From the NCBI GenBank assembly GCA_035635575.1, contig DASQAV010000073.1:1-12153 (forward strand): a stretch of 12,153 bases of DNA, written 5' to 3'. A program made the translations under genes and the position numbers. The DNA comes from WS-7 sp035635575. Its GTDB lineage: Bacteria; Eisenbacteria; RBG-16-71-46; SZUA-252. Shown here piece after piece: positions 1-6,002 of this stretch. Within the stretch, counting starts at the first letter, position 1. Each line of letters begins with the position of its first letter. The notes under the pieces were generated by a model. It searched no databases, was not told the origin of the DNA, and saw nothing but the letters and a program-made list of their open reading frames with translations.

Positions 1-1
1 G

Positions 2-163
2 CTGAGCCAGAAGAACGACCTTTACGTGGACTTCTGGTACACGGCCGTCTCGGACGTGGCCCAGCTCTCGATGAAGGTGGGAATCTCGTTCGACGTGGGC
101 GGCAACTCCTCGGACAACACGACGCGCCGCGCGCCGGCTCACCGGACGACGAAGCACCGGTAA
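2..163 (+). CDS. 3' end of an unidentified protein gene
   Basis: The last 53 codons of a gene that starts outside the window, ending at TAA 161-163. Codons are strongly G/C at the third position, as in the neighbouring genes, and a strong terminator follows 26 bases after the stop, so this is a real gene end. The visible peptide alternates polar and hydrophobic residues (for example DLYVDFWYTAV and MKVGISFDVGG), suggesting beta-strands, possibly of an outer-membrane or secreted beta-rich protein. It ends in a basic tail (RRAPAHRTTKHR). No family can be named from this fragment. Confidence 0.72.
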   Translation: MSQKNDLYVDFWYTAVSDVAQLSMKVGISFDVGGNSSDNTTRRAPAHRTTKHR

Positions 164-189
164 GCGAAGCAACCGATACGGAAACATGA

Positions 190-222
190 GGCGCCGCCCC
201 TTCGCGGGGCGGCGCCCTTTTT
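190..222 (+). terminator. Strong intrinsic terminator of the upstream gene
   Basis: Perfect 11-bp GC stem (GGCGCCGCCCC at 190-200, GGGGCGGCGCC at 206-216) with loop TTCGC, then C and TTTTT (218-222). The T-run lies only on the + strand side, so it terminates the gene ending at 163. It is not an efficient terminator for the convergent gene whose stop is at 237-239. Confidence 0.9.
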
Positions 223-236
223 CGTGCGCGATGTTC

Positions 237-851
237 TTAGGCCCGGTGATAGACCCTCGTGAATTCAACCGTCCGCGCCGCGTTCCACCCCTCCCGCTTC
301 GTGCGGACCACGAGCGTCCGTCCGCGATCTTGCAGCGCGAAGGTCTGCGTGATCGCCCCGCCGCGCGGGCCGGTGGACTGGACCACGAGCGAGGATCCGC
401 GCCAGGAACCCGTGAGGCTCCGCGAGTCGAAACGTCCCTGATCGCGGGGGTCGAAGCGCCTGTTGATCAGGATTTCCTGGAGCGTGCGATGCCGCGCATC
501 GGTGACCCGAACCATGCTGGGTCTCTGGTCGATGCGGATGACTCCGGGGAGAAGCATCCCGCGCATTCCTCCGCCGCGGAAGTCCCCTCGATCCGGACGG
601 AAATCGGCATCGCGCCCCTCGGCCACCCAACGGCCCTCGAGGTTGACGCGCTGGAACCGGCCGCGCTCGCGTCCCCAGTCGCCTCGATTCCGCTGCGTGT
701 CGTAGTTCCCCGGCGAGCCATGGTCCCGCTGGGAGCCGTAGCCTTGCTGCGAGTCCGGGTCACGCTGCGTGCCGCTGTCCTGCGCCAAGCCGACGCCCGT
801 GGACCAGAGGAGTGCCGCGGCAAGCGATAGTCCGGCGGCGAGTCGTTTCAT
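237..851 (-). CDS. Secreted Gln/Arg/Asp-rich protein, function unknown
   Basis: A 204-residue protein not assigned to a family. Residues 1-23 form a typical signal peptide (MKRLAAGLSLAAALLW..., cleavage likely after GLA), so the mature protein is exported. Residues 24-68 are low-complexity, rich in Q, R, D, G and S, with QRD/QRN recurring at 29-31, 41-43 and 53-55. Residues 70-204 look like a beta-rich domain in two parts, each opening with a similar phrase (LEGRWVAEG at 71-79, LTGSWRGSSL at 146-155), and end VEFTRVYHRA. This resembles lipocalin-like small secreted domains, but only in style. The ATG is fixed by a GGAGGT Shine-Dalgarno (858-863) with a 6-nt spacer. The gene is divergent from lysA and convergent with the gene ending at 163. 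Existence is well supported; function is unknown. Confidence 0.85.
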   Translation of the reverse strand: MKRLAAGLSLAAALLWSTGVGLAQDSGTQRDPDSQQGYGSQRDHGSPGNYDTQRNRGDWGRERGRFQRVNLEGRWVAEGRDADFRPDRGDFRGGGMRGMLLPGVIRIDQRPSMVRVTDARHRTLQEILINRRFDPRDQGRFDSRSLTGSWRGSSLVVQSTGPRGGAITQTFALQDRGRTLVVRTKREGWNAARTVEFTRVYHRA

Positions 852-857
852 CGTAGT

Positions 858-863
858 ACCTCC
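858..863 (-). promoter_or_regulatory. Ribosome binding site of the secreted QRD-rich protein
   Basis: GGAGGT on the - strand, 6 nt before ATG 851-849. It decides the start and supports the signal peptide beginning MKRLAAG. Confidence 0.8.
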
Positions 864-888
864 ATGGAGACCTGGGGACCGAGTGGCT

Positions 889-919
889 CTCCGGACATCG
901 TGTCCGGAGCTCCGGGAGC
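889..919. repeat. Inverted-repeat pair in the divergent intergenic region
   Basis: CTCCGGACA (889-897), spacer TCG, TGTCCGGAG (901-909): a perfect 9-bp inverted repeat. It is directly joined to a second one, GCTCC-G-GGAGC (909-919). All arms share the core TCCGG. There is no T-run on either side, so this is not a terminator. It lies 38 bases upstream of the secreted-protein ATG and about 95 bases upstream of the lysA ATG, where an operator or a leader hairpin of either gene would be expected. The rest of the 852-1014 gap shows nothing that could be assigned. Confidence 0.6.
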
Positions 920-1014
920 GGACCCCCTTGCCCGTTCCTGCTCCTACCTACTCCCCGGCCTGTGGCAGAAATGTGACGACGCACCGACAATTTGCGGCGT
1001 ACTCTCTCCGGCTC

Positions 1015-2292
1015 ATGCGAAAGCTCGAACGTGAATCCCTGGAAGCGATTGCCTCGCGCGTAGGCACGCCCTTCTACTTCTACGACGGCGACTGGCTTCG
1101 CGATTCCGCCGCCCGATTCGCGAGCGCGGCGCTCGGGCAGGGGTCCGCGGCCCGGTACGCCATGAAGGCGAACTCCTCACGCAAGATTCTCGAATTGATG
1201 CGCGAGCAGGGCTTCTGGATCGATGCGGTGAGCGGGAACGAGGTGCTGCGCGCGCGCCGCGCCGGATTTCCGGGAGGGCCCGAGCCGCCGGTCATTCTCC
1301 TCACCTCCGACGTGTTCCGGGACAACGCCCTCGAGACGGTCCTGCGCGAGCGCGTCACTCCGAACGTCGGCTCTCCGGGAATGCTCGAGGAGCTGCGCGC
1401 GGCGGGCTACAGGGGACCGGTCGCGGTCCGCGTGAACCCAGGGTTCGGGCAAGGGCACGTCGACGCGACGGACACCGGCGGGCCTTCGTCCAAGCACGGG
1501 ATCTGGCCCGATCGCCTGGCGGACGTGCGCCGCCGGGCCAAGGAATCGGGGCTCACGATCACGCTCCTCCACGCGCACGTGGGGACCGGTCCCGCGCTCC
1601 TCGAATTCGACATGAACGTGAACCGGCTCGTGGAATTCTTTCGCGCGCTCCTGCCCGAATTCGCCGACGCATCCGCCGTCAGCCTGGGAGGAGGAATCCC
1701 ACACCCGTACCGTCCGGGGGACGCGGCCTACGATCCGGCCTCGTTGCGTTCGCTTCTGGAGCGCGCGGTCCGGGATCTCTCCGCGGCAGCGCGCCGGCCC
1801 ATCCGGGTCGAGATCGAGCCGGGACGGTTTCTCGTGGCCGGGGGAGCGGTTCTCGTGACGCGGGTGAAGGACGTGAAGGAGACGCGCGCGAACGAACGCG
1901 GGCCGGGGCACACGTTCGTGATGGTGGATGCTGGATTTTGCGACCTCGTGAGGCCGGCCCTCTACGGGGCCTATCATGGGATCGAGGTGCTGGGAGCTCG
2001 GGCGGGGCGTGCTCCCGAGCCGCTCGTCGTGGCAGGGCCGCTCTGCGAGAGCGGCGACGTGTTCACCCGAGGGGAGCAGGAGCTTCTCGAGCCGCGCTCG
2101 ATGCCGCGCCCCGATCCCGGCGACCTCCTGGCGTTGCACGACGCGGGAGCCTACGGAGCGTCGATGAGCTCGAATTATCTCTCGATCGGACGCGCCGCGG
2201 AGGTGTGGTGGGAGAAGGGGAAGGCGACGCTCGTGGCCCGGCGCGAGGCGCTGGAGGACGTCGTCGCGGTGGAGTGCGAGGAGCCGATCTGA
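1015..2292 (+). CDS. lysA: Diaminopimelate decarboxylase (LysA)
   Basis: PLP enzyme that decarboxylates meso-diaminopimelate to L-lysine, the last step of lysine synthesis, in the cytoplasm. The 425-residue length is normal. The N-terminal alpha/beta barrel shows the PLP lysine K51 in YAMKAN, VNPGFGQGH (140-148), SKHGIW (159-164), HAHVG (186-190), the phosphate-binding GGG (225-227) and EPGR (268-271). The C-terminal beta domain shows GPLCESGDVF (341-350, with C344) and DAGAYGASMSSNY (376-388). These motifs match the E. coli-type branch closely. Where that family usually reads SNYNSRP, this protein reads SNYLSIG (386-392). The frame is open further upstream, but the family N-terminus fits ATG 1015. 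No Shine-Dalgarno precedes it, so it may be leaderless or weakly initiated. It is divergent from the secreted-protein gene and convergent with the cold-shock gene. Confidence 0.95.
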   Translation: MRKLERESLEAIASRVGTPFYFYDGDWLRDSAARFASAALGQGSAARYAMKANSSRKILELMREQGFWIDAVSGNEVLRARRAGFPGGPEPPVILLTSDVFRDNALETVLRERVTPNVGSPGMLEELRAAGYRGPVAVRVNPGFGQGHVDATDTGGPSSKHGIWPDRLADVRRRAKESGLTITLLHAHVGTGPALLEFDMNVNRLVEFFRALLPEFADASAVSLGGGIPHPYRPGDAAYDPASLRSLLERAVRDLSAAARRPIRVEIEPGRFLVAGGAVLVTRVKDVKETRANERGPGHTFVMVDAGFCDLVRPALYGAYHGIEVLGARAGRAPEPLVVAGPLCESGDVFTRGEQELLEPRSMPRPDPGDLLALHDAGAYGASMSSNYLSIGRAAEVWWEKGKATLVARREALEDVVAVECEEPI

Positions 2293-2339
2293 AACGACGA
2301 GGCGGCGGAAGAGCCTTCGCCCTTCGCGCCGCCTGTTTC
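2291..2339. terminator. Hairpin between convergent lysA and cold-shock gene
   Basis: GGCGGCGGAAG (2301-2311) pairs with CTTC-G-CGCCGCC (2322-2333) with one bulged G. Outer GAAAC (2291-2295) and GTTTC (2335-2339) pair around it. It fills most of the 61-base gap between two convergent stops, so it probably serves both genes. The T-tracts are poor (TGTTTCGTTC on +, GTCGTTTC on -), which lowers confidence that it is a classic intrinsic terminator. Confidence 0.55.
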
Positions 2340-2353
2340 GTTCGTGGTCGAGG

Positions 2354-2554
2354 TTAGATCTTGCGGACGTTCTTGGCCGAGAGCCCCTTCGGGCCGTTCG
2401 TAACCTCGAACTCCACGCGATCGCCGTCCATGAGGCTCTTGAAGCCGTCGCCCTCGATCGCGGAGTAGTGGACGAACACGTCGTCCCCCTCGCTCTGCGC
2501 GATGAAGCCGAAGCCCTTTGCCTCGTTGAACCACTTCACGGTGCCAGTATTCAC
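2354..2554 (-). CDS. Cold-shock-domain protein (CspA family)
   Basis: A 66-residue single cold-shock domain, the normal length for the family. It is a cytoplasmic single-stranded RNA/DNA-binding OB-fold protein that melts mRNA structure. The sequence shows GTVKWFNEAKGFGFI (4-18) with RNP1 (KGFGFI, 13-18) and RNP2 (VFVHY, 26-30), and the closing NGPKGLSAKNVRKI (53-66). The start is GTG at 2554-2552, giving VNTGTVKWF. AAAGGA lies 5 nt upstream, and no in-frame ATG fits the family N-terminus. The gene is monocistronic, convergent with lysA and divergent from the hydrolase. A 5' leader of roughly 100 nt with two hairpins and a small hairpin on the start codon suggest control at the RNA level, as is known for other csp genes. 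Which csp paralogue it is cannot be said. Confidence 0.95.
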   Translation of the reverse strand: MNTGTVKWFNEAKGFGFIAQSEGDDVFVHYSAIEGDGFKSLMDGDRVEFEVTNGPKGLSAKNVRKI

Positions 2555-2557
2555 TGG
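2544..2557 (-). promoter_or_regulatory. Small hairpin over the cold-shock gene start codon
   Basis: On the mRNA strand CCAGT-GAAT-ACTGG is a perfect 5-bp stem with a 4-nt loop. The GTG start codon begins inside the left arm and ends at the loop. The Shine-Dalgarno AAAGGA (2560-2565) is just outside and stays free. A temperature-responsive effect on initiation is inference. The stem is short and could be chance. Confidence 0.4.
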
Positions 2558-2590
2558 AATCCTTTCGTTCTGCCAAAACCTCTCGGTTCC

Positions 2591-2640
2591 GACATCGCCG
2601 CCAAGCGCGGCGGCAGCGCCCCGGCCAGAAGGGCCGGGCA
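2591..2640 (-). promoter_or_regulatory. Two hairpins in the cold-shock gene leader
   Basis: GCCGCC (2597-2602) pairs with GGCGGC (2609-2614) over a 6-nt loop. CCCGGCC (2620-2626) pairs with GGCCGGG (2632-2638) over loop AGAAG. Both are perfect stems and lie between the proposed start of transcription and the ribosome binding site. Structured leaders are typical of csp genes, but no T-run or known riboswitch is visible. Confidence 0.5.
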
Positions 2641-2660
2641 TCGGTACCCGAGGGATTACG

Positions 2661-2666
2661 AGCATA
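2661..2666 (-). promoter_or_regulatory. Possible -10 element of the cold-shock gene
   Basis: TATGCT on the - strand in an AT-rich patch (TTTTGTATGCT). It would start transcription near 2654 and give a leader of about 100 nt. No good -35 is seen. The same hexamer stands before the FMN reductase gene at 6002-6007, which slightly strengthens both calls. Confidence 0.35.
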
Positions 2667-2787
2667 CAAAAGGGCCACCAGCTCGTCGCCGGCGGCCAGA
2701 ATTGCTTCTTCGTACTTCCACCTGCTACCGAATCTTGGTACTTGGATGCGTGCGCGCCGTGACGGATTCGTGTATCTTCCGCCCTCC

Positions 2788-3741
2788 ATGAGAAGCCTTC
2801 TCCTCCTGGCACTCCTCGCCTTGCCCCACTCGCCGGCAGCCGCCCGAACCTCGCCAGGCCTCACGCCGGGCGCCCACCACGTGACCGTGGCCGGCTCCCG
2901 AATCGAATACCACGTCCTGGGCTCGGGTCCCGTGGTCTTCGTCCACCCCGGCGGCCCCGGAATCGAGTGGAGCTTCGTACGCATGCGCCGTCTCGAGAAA
3001 TTCGCCACCGTGGTCTACATCGAGCCCATCGGGACCGGCGCTTCGGGCCGGCTGTCCGATCCCCACGGATACACGTTCGATCGTTATGTCGGCGACGTCG
3101 AAGGAGTCCGCGCGGACCTCGGGCTCAGGACCTTCGTTCTTCTCGGGCATTCGCACGGAGGCTTCGTGGCCCAGGCGTACGCGCTGGCGCACCCCGAGCA
3201 CCTTCGAGGGCTCATTCTCTACGACACCTCACCCACGACCGGCATCGAGTGGCAGAAGGATGTCGCGTCCAATCTCCAGTGGTTCGCGAAGGAGCCCTGG
3301 TTCAGGGAAGCGACCGAGGCCCTGGCGCGCGAGACCAGCGCCACCACGGACGCGGAGATCACGGCGATCTTCAAGCGCGAGATGCCGCTCTACTTCGCGG
3401 AATGGAGCCGGCGGGCGAAGGAATACGAGCCCTATCGCAGAAACGTCCGGCTGACCATCGCGCCCAGCAAGACCACGTCCGATTCCACAGCACCCGACCA
3501 GGTCGGGGTGGCTCCGGTCTTCGAGGTGCGCGACCGCCTCCGCTCGGTCTCCATGCCGACGCTCGTCATCGTGGGGAAGCGGGACTTCGTCACGTCGGAG
3601 AGGTTCGGGCGGATGCTTCACGACCAGATCCCCGGGTCCCGGCTTCTCCTCCTCGAGCACAGCGGCCACATGGGGCATCTGGAGGAGCCCGAAGCCTTTT
3701 CCAGGGGGATCCACGAATTCATGGAATCGCTGCCTCGCTGA
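2788..3741 (+). CDS. Exported alpha/beta hydrolase, proline-iminopeptidase-like
   Basis: A 317-residue serine hydrolase. Residues 1-20 are a signal peptide (MRSLLLLALLALPHSPAAAR), so it probably acts outside the cytoplasm. The fold shows the oxyanion loop HPGGPG (53-58), the nucleophile elbow GHSHGGF with Ser122, the acid Asp266 in VGKRDFVTS, and His294 in EHSGHMGHLEEPE. HPGGPG plus GHSHGG is the pattern of peptidase family S33 (prolyl aminopeptidases) and related esterases. The substrate cannot be read from this. The start at ATG 2788 is chosen because it begins the signal peptide; the open frame continues 14 codons further up. There is no Shine-Dalgarno, and a TATCTT (2773-2778) sits 9 nt before the ATG, so the message may be leaderless. 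It is divergent from the cold-shock gene, and the Crp/Fnr gene follows after 126 bases with no clear terminator. Confidence 0.9.
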   Translation: MRSLLLLALLALPHSPAAARTSPGLTPGAHHVTVAGSRIEYHVLGSGPVVFVHPGGPGIEWSFVRMRRLEKFATVVYIEPIGTGASGRLSDPHGYTFDRYVGDVEGVRADLGLRTFVLLGHSHGGFVAQAYALAHPEHLRGLILYDTSPTTGIEWQKDVASNLQWFAKEPWFREATEALARETSATTDAEITAIFKREMPLYFAEWSRRAKEYEPYRRNVRLTIAPSKTTSDSTAPDQVGVAPVFEVRDRLRSVSMPTLVIVGKRDFVTSERFGRMLHDQIPGSRLLLLEHSGHMGHLEEPEAFSRGIHEFMESLPR

Positions 3742-3854
3742 AGTCGCCCCCGCTGAAAACCCTTCCCCCGGTAGCCGCGGGCCAGGGCCTTGTATTCGGG
3801 TCCGGTTCTGTTCTACGGTTCACCATCCCATCGTCTCCACATGGCTGCACTCCC

Positions 3855-3859
3855 CGGAG
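3855..3859 (+). promoter_or_regulatory. Ribosome binding site fixing the Crp/Fnr start
   Basis: GGAGG with an 8-nt spacer to ATG 3868. It supports this start over the in-frame upstream candidates ATG 3841 and TTG 3790. Confidence 0.75.
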
Positions 3860-3867
3860 GCCCGAAT

Positions 3868-4581
3868 ATGGTGAACAGCGTCGCGGCCGGCCGCGCTCCA
3901 GCCGGATCCAAGCGTGAGATTCTGAGCAAGATTCCCTTCTTCACGGAGGCCCCTGGCGAGCTCCGAAAGGAGCTCCTGGAGGCGGCCACCGTGGTTCACC
4001 TCGAGGCGGGGGAGTACTTCCTGCGCGAGGGGGACACCTGCGCGCATTTTGCGATCGTCGTCTCGGGAAGGATCCGCGTGTTCAAGCTGGGGGAGGGAGG
4101 GCAGGAGATCACGCTGTACCACGTCGGATCGGGCGAGGCATGCCCGCTGAACGTGTCCTGCATCCTCTCCGATCGTCCCGTGCCCGCGATGGCACGCGTG
4201 GAGGAGCCGGTGGAGGCGATCGTCGTTGCGGCTCCGACCTTCCGTTCCTGGATCGCGAACCATGAATCGATGCGCACCTTCGTGTTCCAGATGTTCTCGA
4301 GCCGCCTCATCGAAGTCATGTCGCTGGTGGAGGAGGTTGCGTTCCGCCGCATGGACCGCCGCCTGGCGCACAGGCTCCTGGATCTTCTCACCGATCAATC
4401 CAACGGCCAGGTCGAGATCACGCATGCGGACATCGCGGCCGACCTGGGCACCGCGCGCGAAGTCGTGAGCCGCCTCTTGAAGGAGTTCGAACGTCTCGGC
4501 GCGGTTCAGCTGACGCGCGGGCGGATTCTCCTGCAAGACAGGGCGACCTTGCGGGGGCTGGCGGCGGGCGAATCCCAATAA
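3868..4581 (+). CDS. Crp/Fnr-family transcription regulator
   Basis: A 237-residue DNA-binding regulator of normal family length. Residues 20-130 form the cyclic-nucleotide-binding-type barrel (GEYFLREGDTCAHFAIVVSG, 48-67). Residues 132-165 are the dimer helix, and 170-225 the winged helix-turn-helix. In the effector pocket the CRP cAMP signature (GE...RSA) is replaced by GEACPLNVSC (89-98), so cAMP is unlikely. The N-terminal cysteine cluster of FNR is absent; the cysteines are C58, C92 and C98. The recognition helix reads AREVVSR (196-202), with R197, E198 and R202 in the places of CRP R180, E181 and R185. This predicts GTGA half-sites, whereas FNR has Val in place of that first Arg. A GTGA-N6-TCAC palindrome occurs 162 bases after the stop. 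Signal and targets are unknown. Confidence 0.92.
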   Translation: MVNSVAAGRAPAGSKREILSKIPFFTEAPGELRKELLEAATVVHLEAGEYFLREGDTCAHFAIVVSGRIRVFKLGEGGQEITLYHVGSGEACPLNVSCILSDRPVPAMARVEEPVEAIVVAAPTFRSWIANHESMRTFVFQMFSSRLIEVMSLVEEVAFRRMDRRLAHRLLDLLTDQSNGQVEITHADIAADLGTAREVVSRLLKEFERLGAVQLTRGRILLQDRATLRGLAAGESQ

Positions 4582-4742
4582 AAGACCGGCGGCACAACGG
4601 CGGACCGGTGGAGAGTAGCTCGTCCCTCGGGAATGTGCGCGATGTCGAGATGCGAGGGGAAGGGCTGCTGACGGTCAAAACGCCGAGTACCGCCGGGTAT
4701 TTCGGAACGAAGTGATGATGCACCAGGAAGCCGCTCACATTC

Positions 4743-4758
4743 CGTGACCGGGGTCACA
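4743..4758. promoter_or_regulatory. CRP-like palindromic operator candidate
   Basis: GTGACC-GG-GGTCAC (4744-4757) is a perfect 6-bp inverted repeat. Read as a regulator site it is CGTGA-N6-TCACA, one base away from the TGTGA-N6-TCACA core of CRP sites. The neighbouring Crp/Fnr protein has a recognition helix expected to read GTGA. It lies about 195 bases before the next ATG, consistent with an upstream control region. Binding is inference. Confidence 0.5.
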
Positions 4759-4937
4759 CCCGGAAATTGAAAGAATGAGCGTGAGCATGTTCCTGGGGGA
4801 GCACTCCTCGGCCTGGCCCCTTCCGTAATCGTTACCGCTGCCACACTTGCAGCAAAGCCTTCCCGGCACGTCCCATGCAGAATAGAAAGCTATGCGAGGC
4901 TCCCATCAGGGTCGCCGCGCAGGTCAAGACCCTAGTC

Positions 4938-4943
4938 AGGAGG
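4938..4943 (+). promoter_or_regulatory. Ribosome binding site of the His/Arg-rich exported protein
   Basis: AGGAGG with a 9-nt spacer to ATG 4953. An in-frame GTG at 4947 is only 3 nt away and is therefore less likely to be used. Confidence 0.75.
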
Positions 4944-4952
4944 AATGTGTAC

Positions 4953-5936
4953 ATGAAAGGACTCACTGCAACGATTGTAGGGGTAGCCCTGACCGCTTCC
5001 TTGGCGGCAGCCCCTAGGGTCATCGCGAACGAGAACGGGGAGGTCCACTCTTATTCCTCCCAGACCTCGATGACCCAGCCGACCTACGTCGATAACGACG
5101 GGCCGATGTTCGAGCCCGCCGGAACGATGGTCCACGTGGTCGGTCCCGGAATGGTGATGACCCCGGGCTCGCGTATCTATCTCGTCAACGACGATCCCGC
5201 ATACGATCTCTCCGGCGCGGGGGACCACTGGTTCCTGGTCGGCGATGGTACCGCGTTCCAGGACAACCACTGGAAGAACACAGCTGCCTTCGCCGCGACG
5301 ACCGGTCCGGATCGGCCCGAGGTCGTCCCGATTTTCGCGGAGTACCGCCAGGATTGGCTCGCGGTGGCAGCGGGGGACCGTCCGGTTCGGACGTTCAACG
5401 CTCCTCCGTCCGTGATGGAAACGGGCACCGCGGTCGTTCCCAGCTCGATGGTGTACACGAATCCGGAGAGCATGGATCGTTACACCTACAGCAGCACCCA
5501 GTACACCGAGACGCCGAAGAGGAAGGCGACGGTGCGCCGCACGCACACGGCCAGGTACTCCAAGGCGCGCGTCCATCATCGGCATCGCGCCACGTATACC
5601 GCCGCCACCCGGCGGCACCATTACCAGGCCACCGCGACGGTGAAGCGCCATCGCCGCACGACGGTGACCAGCACGTATCACCGTCCGGCCCGGTACTCCT
5701 ATGCGGAGACCGCACCGGCCTCCAACGAGGGGATGTACACGACGACCGTCTCGCAGCGGACCGATGAGACGGGCCATCAGGTATTCCAGATGCACAGCTC
5801 GTGGTACATGAAGAACAATGGCGACTGGTTCCGCGCGGCGTCCTGGCGCGGCCCTTACGTCAAGGTCAGCAAGGGATTGGTTCCGCGTGAAGTGAAGATG
5901 AGCGAGAAACACCCGAGCAGGATCGACATGGGCTAG
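4953..5936 (+). CDS. Exported His/Arg-rich protein, function unknown
   Basis: A 327-residue protein whose family is not recognised. Residues 1-26 form a signal peptide (MKGLTATIVGVALTASLAAA...). Residues 50-170 are a probable globular part containing SRIYLVNDDPAY (73-84) and DHWFLVGDGTAF (91-102). Residues 188-250 are extremely basic, built from R, H, K, T, Y and A (THTARYSKARVHHRHRATYT and similar), with about a dozen histidines and no acidic residue until E252. Residues 280-316 read HSSWYMKNNGDWFRAASWRG then PYVKVSKGLVPREVK, a WY...DWFRA.SW.GP phrase of the kind seen in short exported beta modules. The phrase DHWFLVGDG may be a diverged first copy. A secreted polycation could bind metal, phosphate polymers, nucleic acid or the cell surface; none is shown. 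The gene has its own terminator and lies downstream of a CRP-like palindrome. Confidence 0.85.
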   Translation: MKGLTATIVGVALTASLAAAPRVIANENGEVHSYSSQTSMTQPTYVDNDGPMFEPAGTMVHVVGPGMVMTPGSRIYLVNDDPAYDLSGAGDHWFLVGDGTAFQDNHWKNTAAFAATTGPDRPEVVPIFAEYRQDWLAVAAGDRPVRTFNAPPSVMETGTAVVPSSMVYTNPESMDRYTYSSTQYTETPKRKATVRRTHTARYSKARVHHRHRATYTAATRRHHYQATATVKRHRRTTVTSTYHRPARYSYAETAPASNEGMYTTTVSQRTDETGHQVFQMHSSWYMKNNGDWFRAASWRGPYVKVSKGLVPREVKMSEKHPSRIDMG

Positions 5937-5968
5937 CGCTTCGCCATCGCGCGAGCGTCTCGTCCACG

Positions 5969-6002
5969 TTCGGGGGCTCCTCACGGAGTCCCCGAATTTT
6001 TT
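5969..6002 (+). terminator. Strong intrinsic terminator after the His/Arg-rich protein
   Basis: TTCGGGGGCTCC (5969-5980), loop TCAC, GGAGTCCCCGAA (5985-5996): a 12-bp stem with one G-U pair, followed by TTTTTT (5997-6002). The last T of the run begins the proposed -10 element of the next gene. Confidence 0.92.

Larger units (their letters stand above)
4582..4952. other. 371-base intergenic region without a convincing gene
   Basis: Lies between the Crp/Fnr stop and the His/Arg-rich protein. It contains the CRP-like palindrome at 4743-4758 and a weak GCTGC/GCAGC inverted repeat (4837-4841, 4849-4853). A 35-codon + frame (GTG 4608 to TGA 4713-4715) has no ribosome site and no recognisable product. 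No consensus promoter could be picked, although one must exist for the downstream gene. The gap is long for this compact region, so an unrecognised small RNA or leader is possible. Confidence 0.6.

Noticed and set aside
186..830. A 214-codon + frame opposite the secreted protein
   Set aside because: Its start lies in the terminator hairpin and it is antisense to a gene with a signal peptide and a good ribosome site.
769..1014. 82-codon upstream extension of lysA
   Set aside because: LysA homologues begin near MRKLERESLEA, and the extension overlaps the start of the divergent secreted-protein gene.
1177..2139. A 320-codon - frame inside lysA
   Set aside because: Antisense shadow of a strongly identified gene; the peptide is rich in Arg, Pro and His without any motif.
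2742..2778. TTGGAT / TATCTT as a -35/-10 promoter for the hydrolase
   Set aside because: The 25-nt spacing is too wide. TATCTT alone may still act as a -10, but this is too weak to list as a promoter.
4608..4715. A 35-codon + frame in the 371-base gap
   Set aside because: No ribosome site, GTG start, no recognisable peptide. Not enough to call a gene.
4767..4772. TTGAAA as a -35 box after the palindrome
   Set aside because: No -10-like hexamer occurs 16-18 nt downstream.
5500..5710. DNA tandem repeat behind the His/Arg-rich segment
   Set aside because: The protein composition is biased, but I see no repeating DNA unit of constant length.
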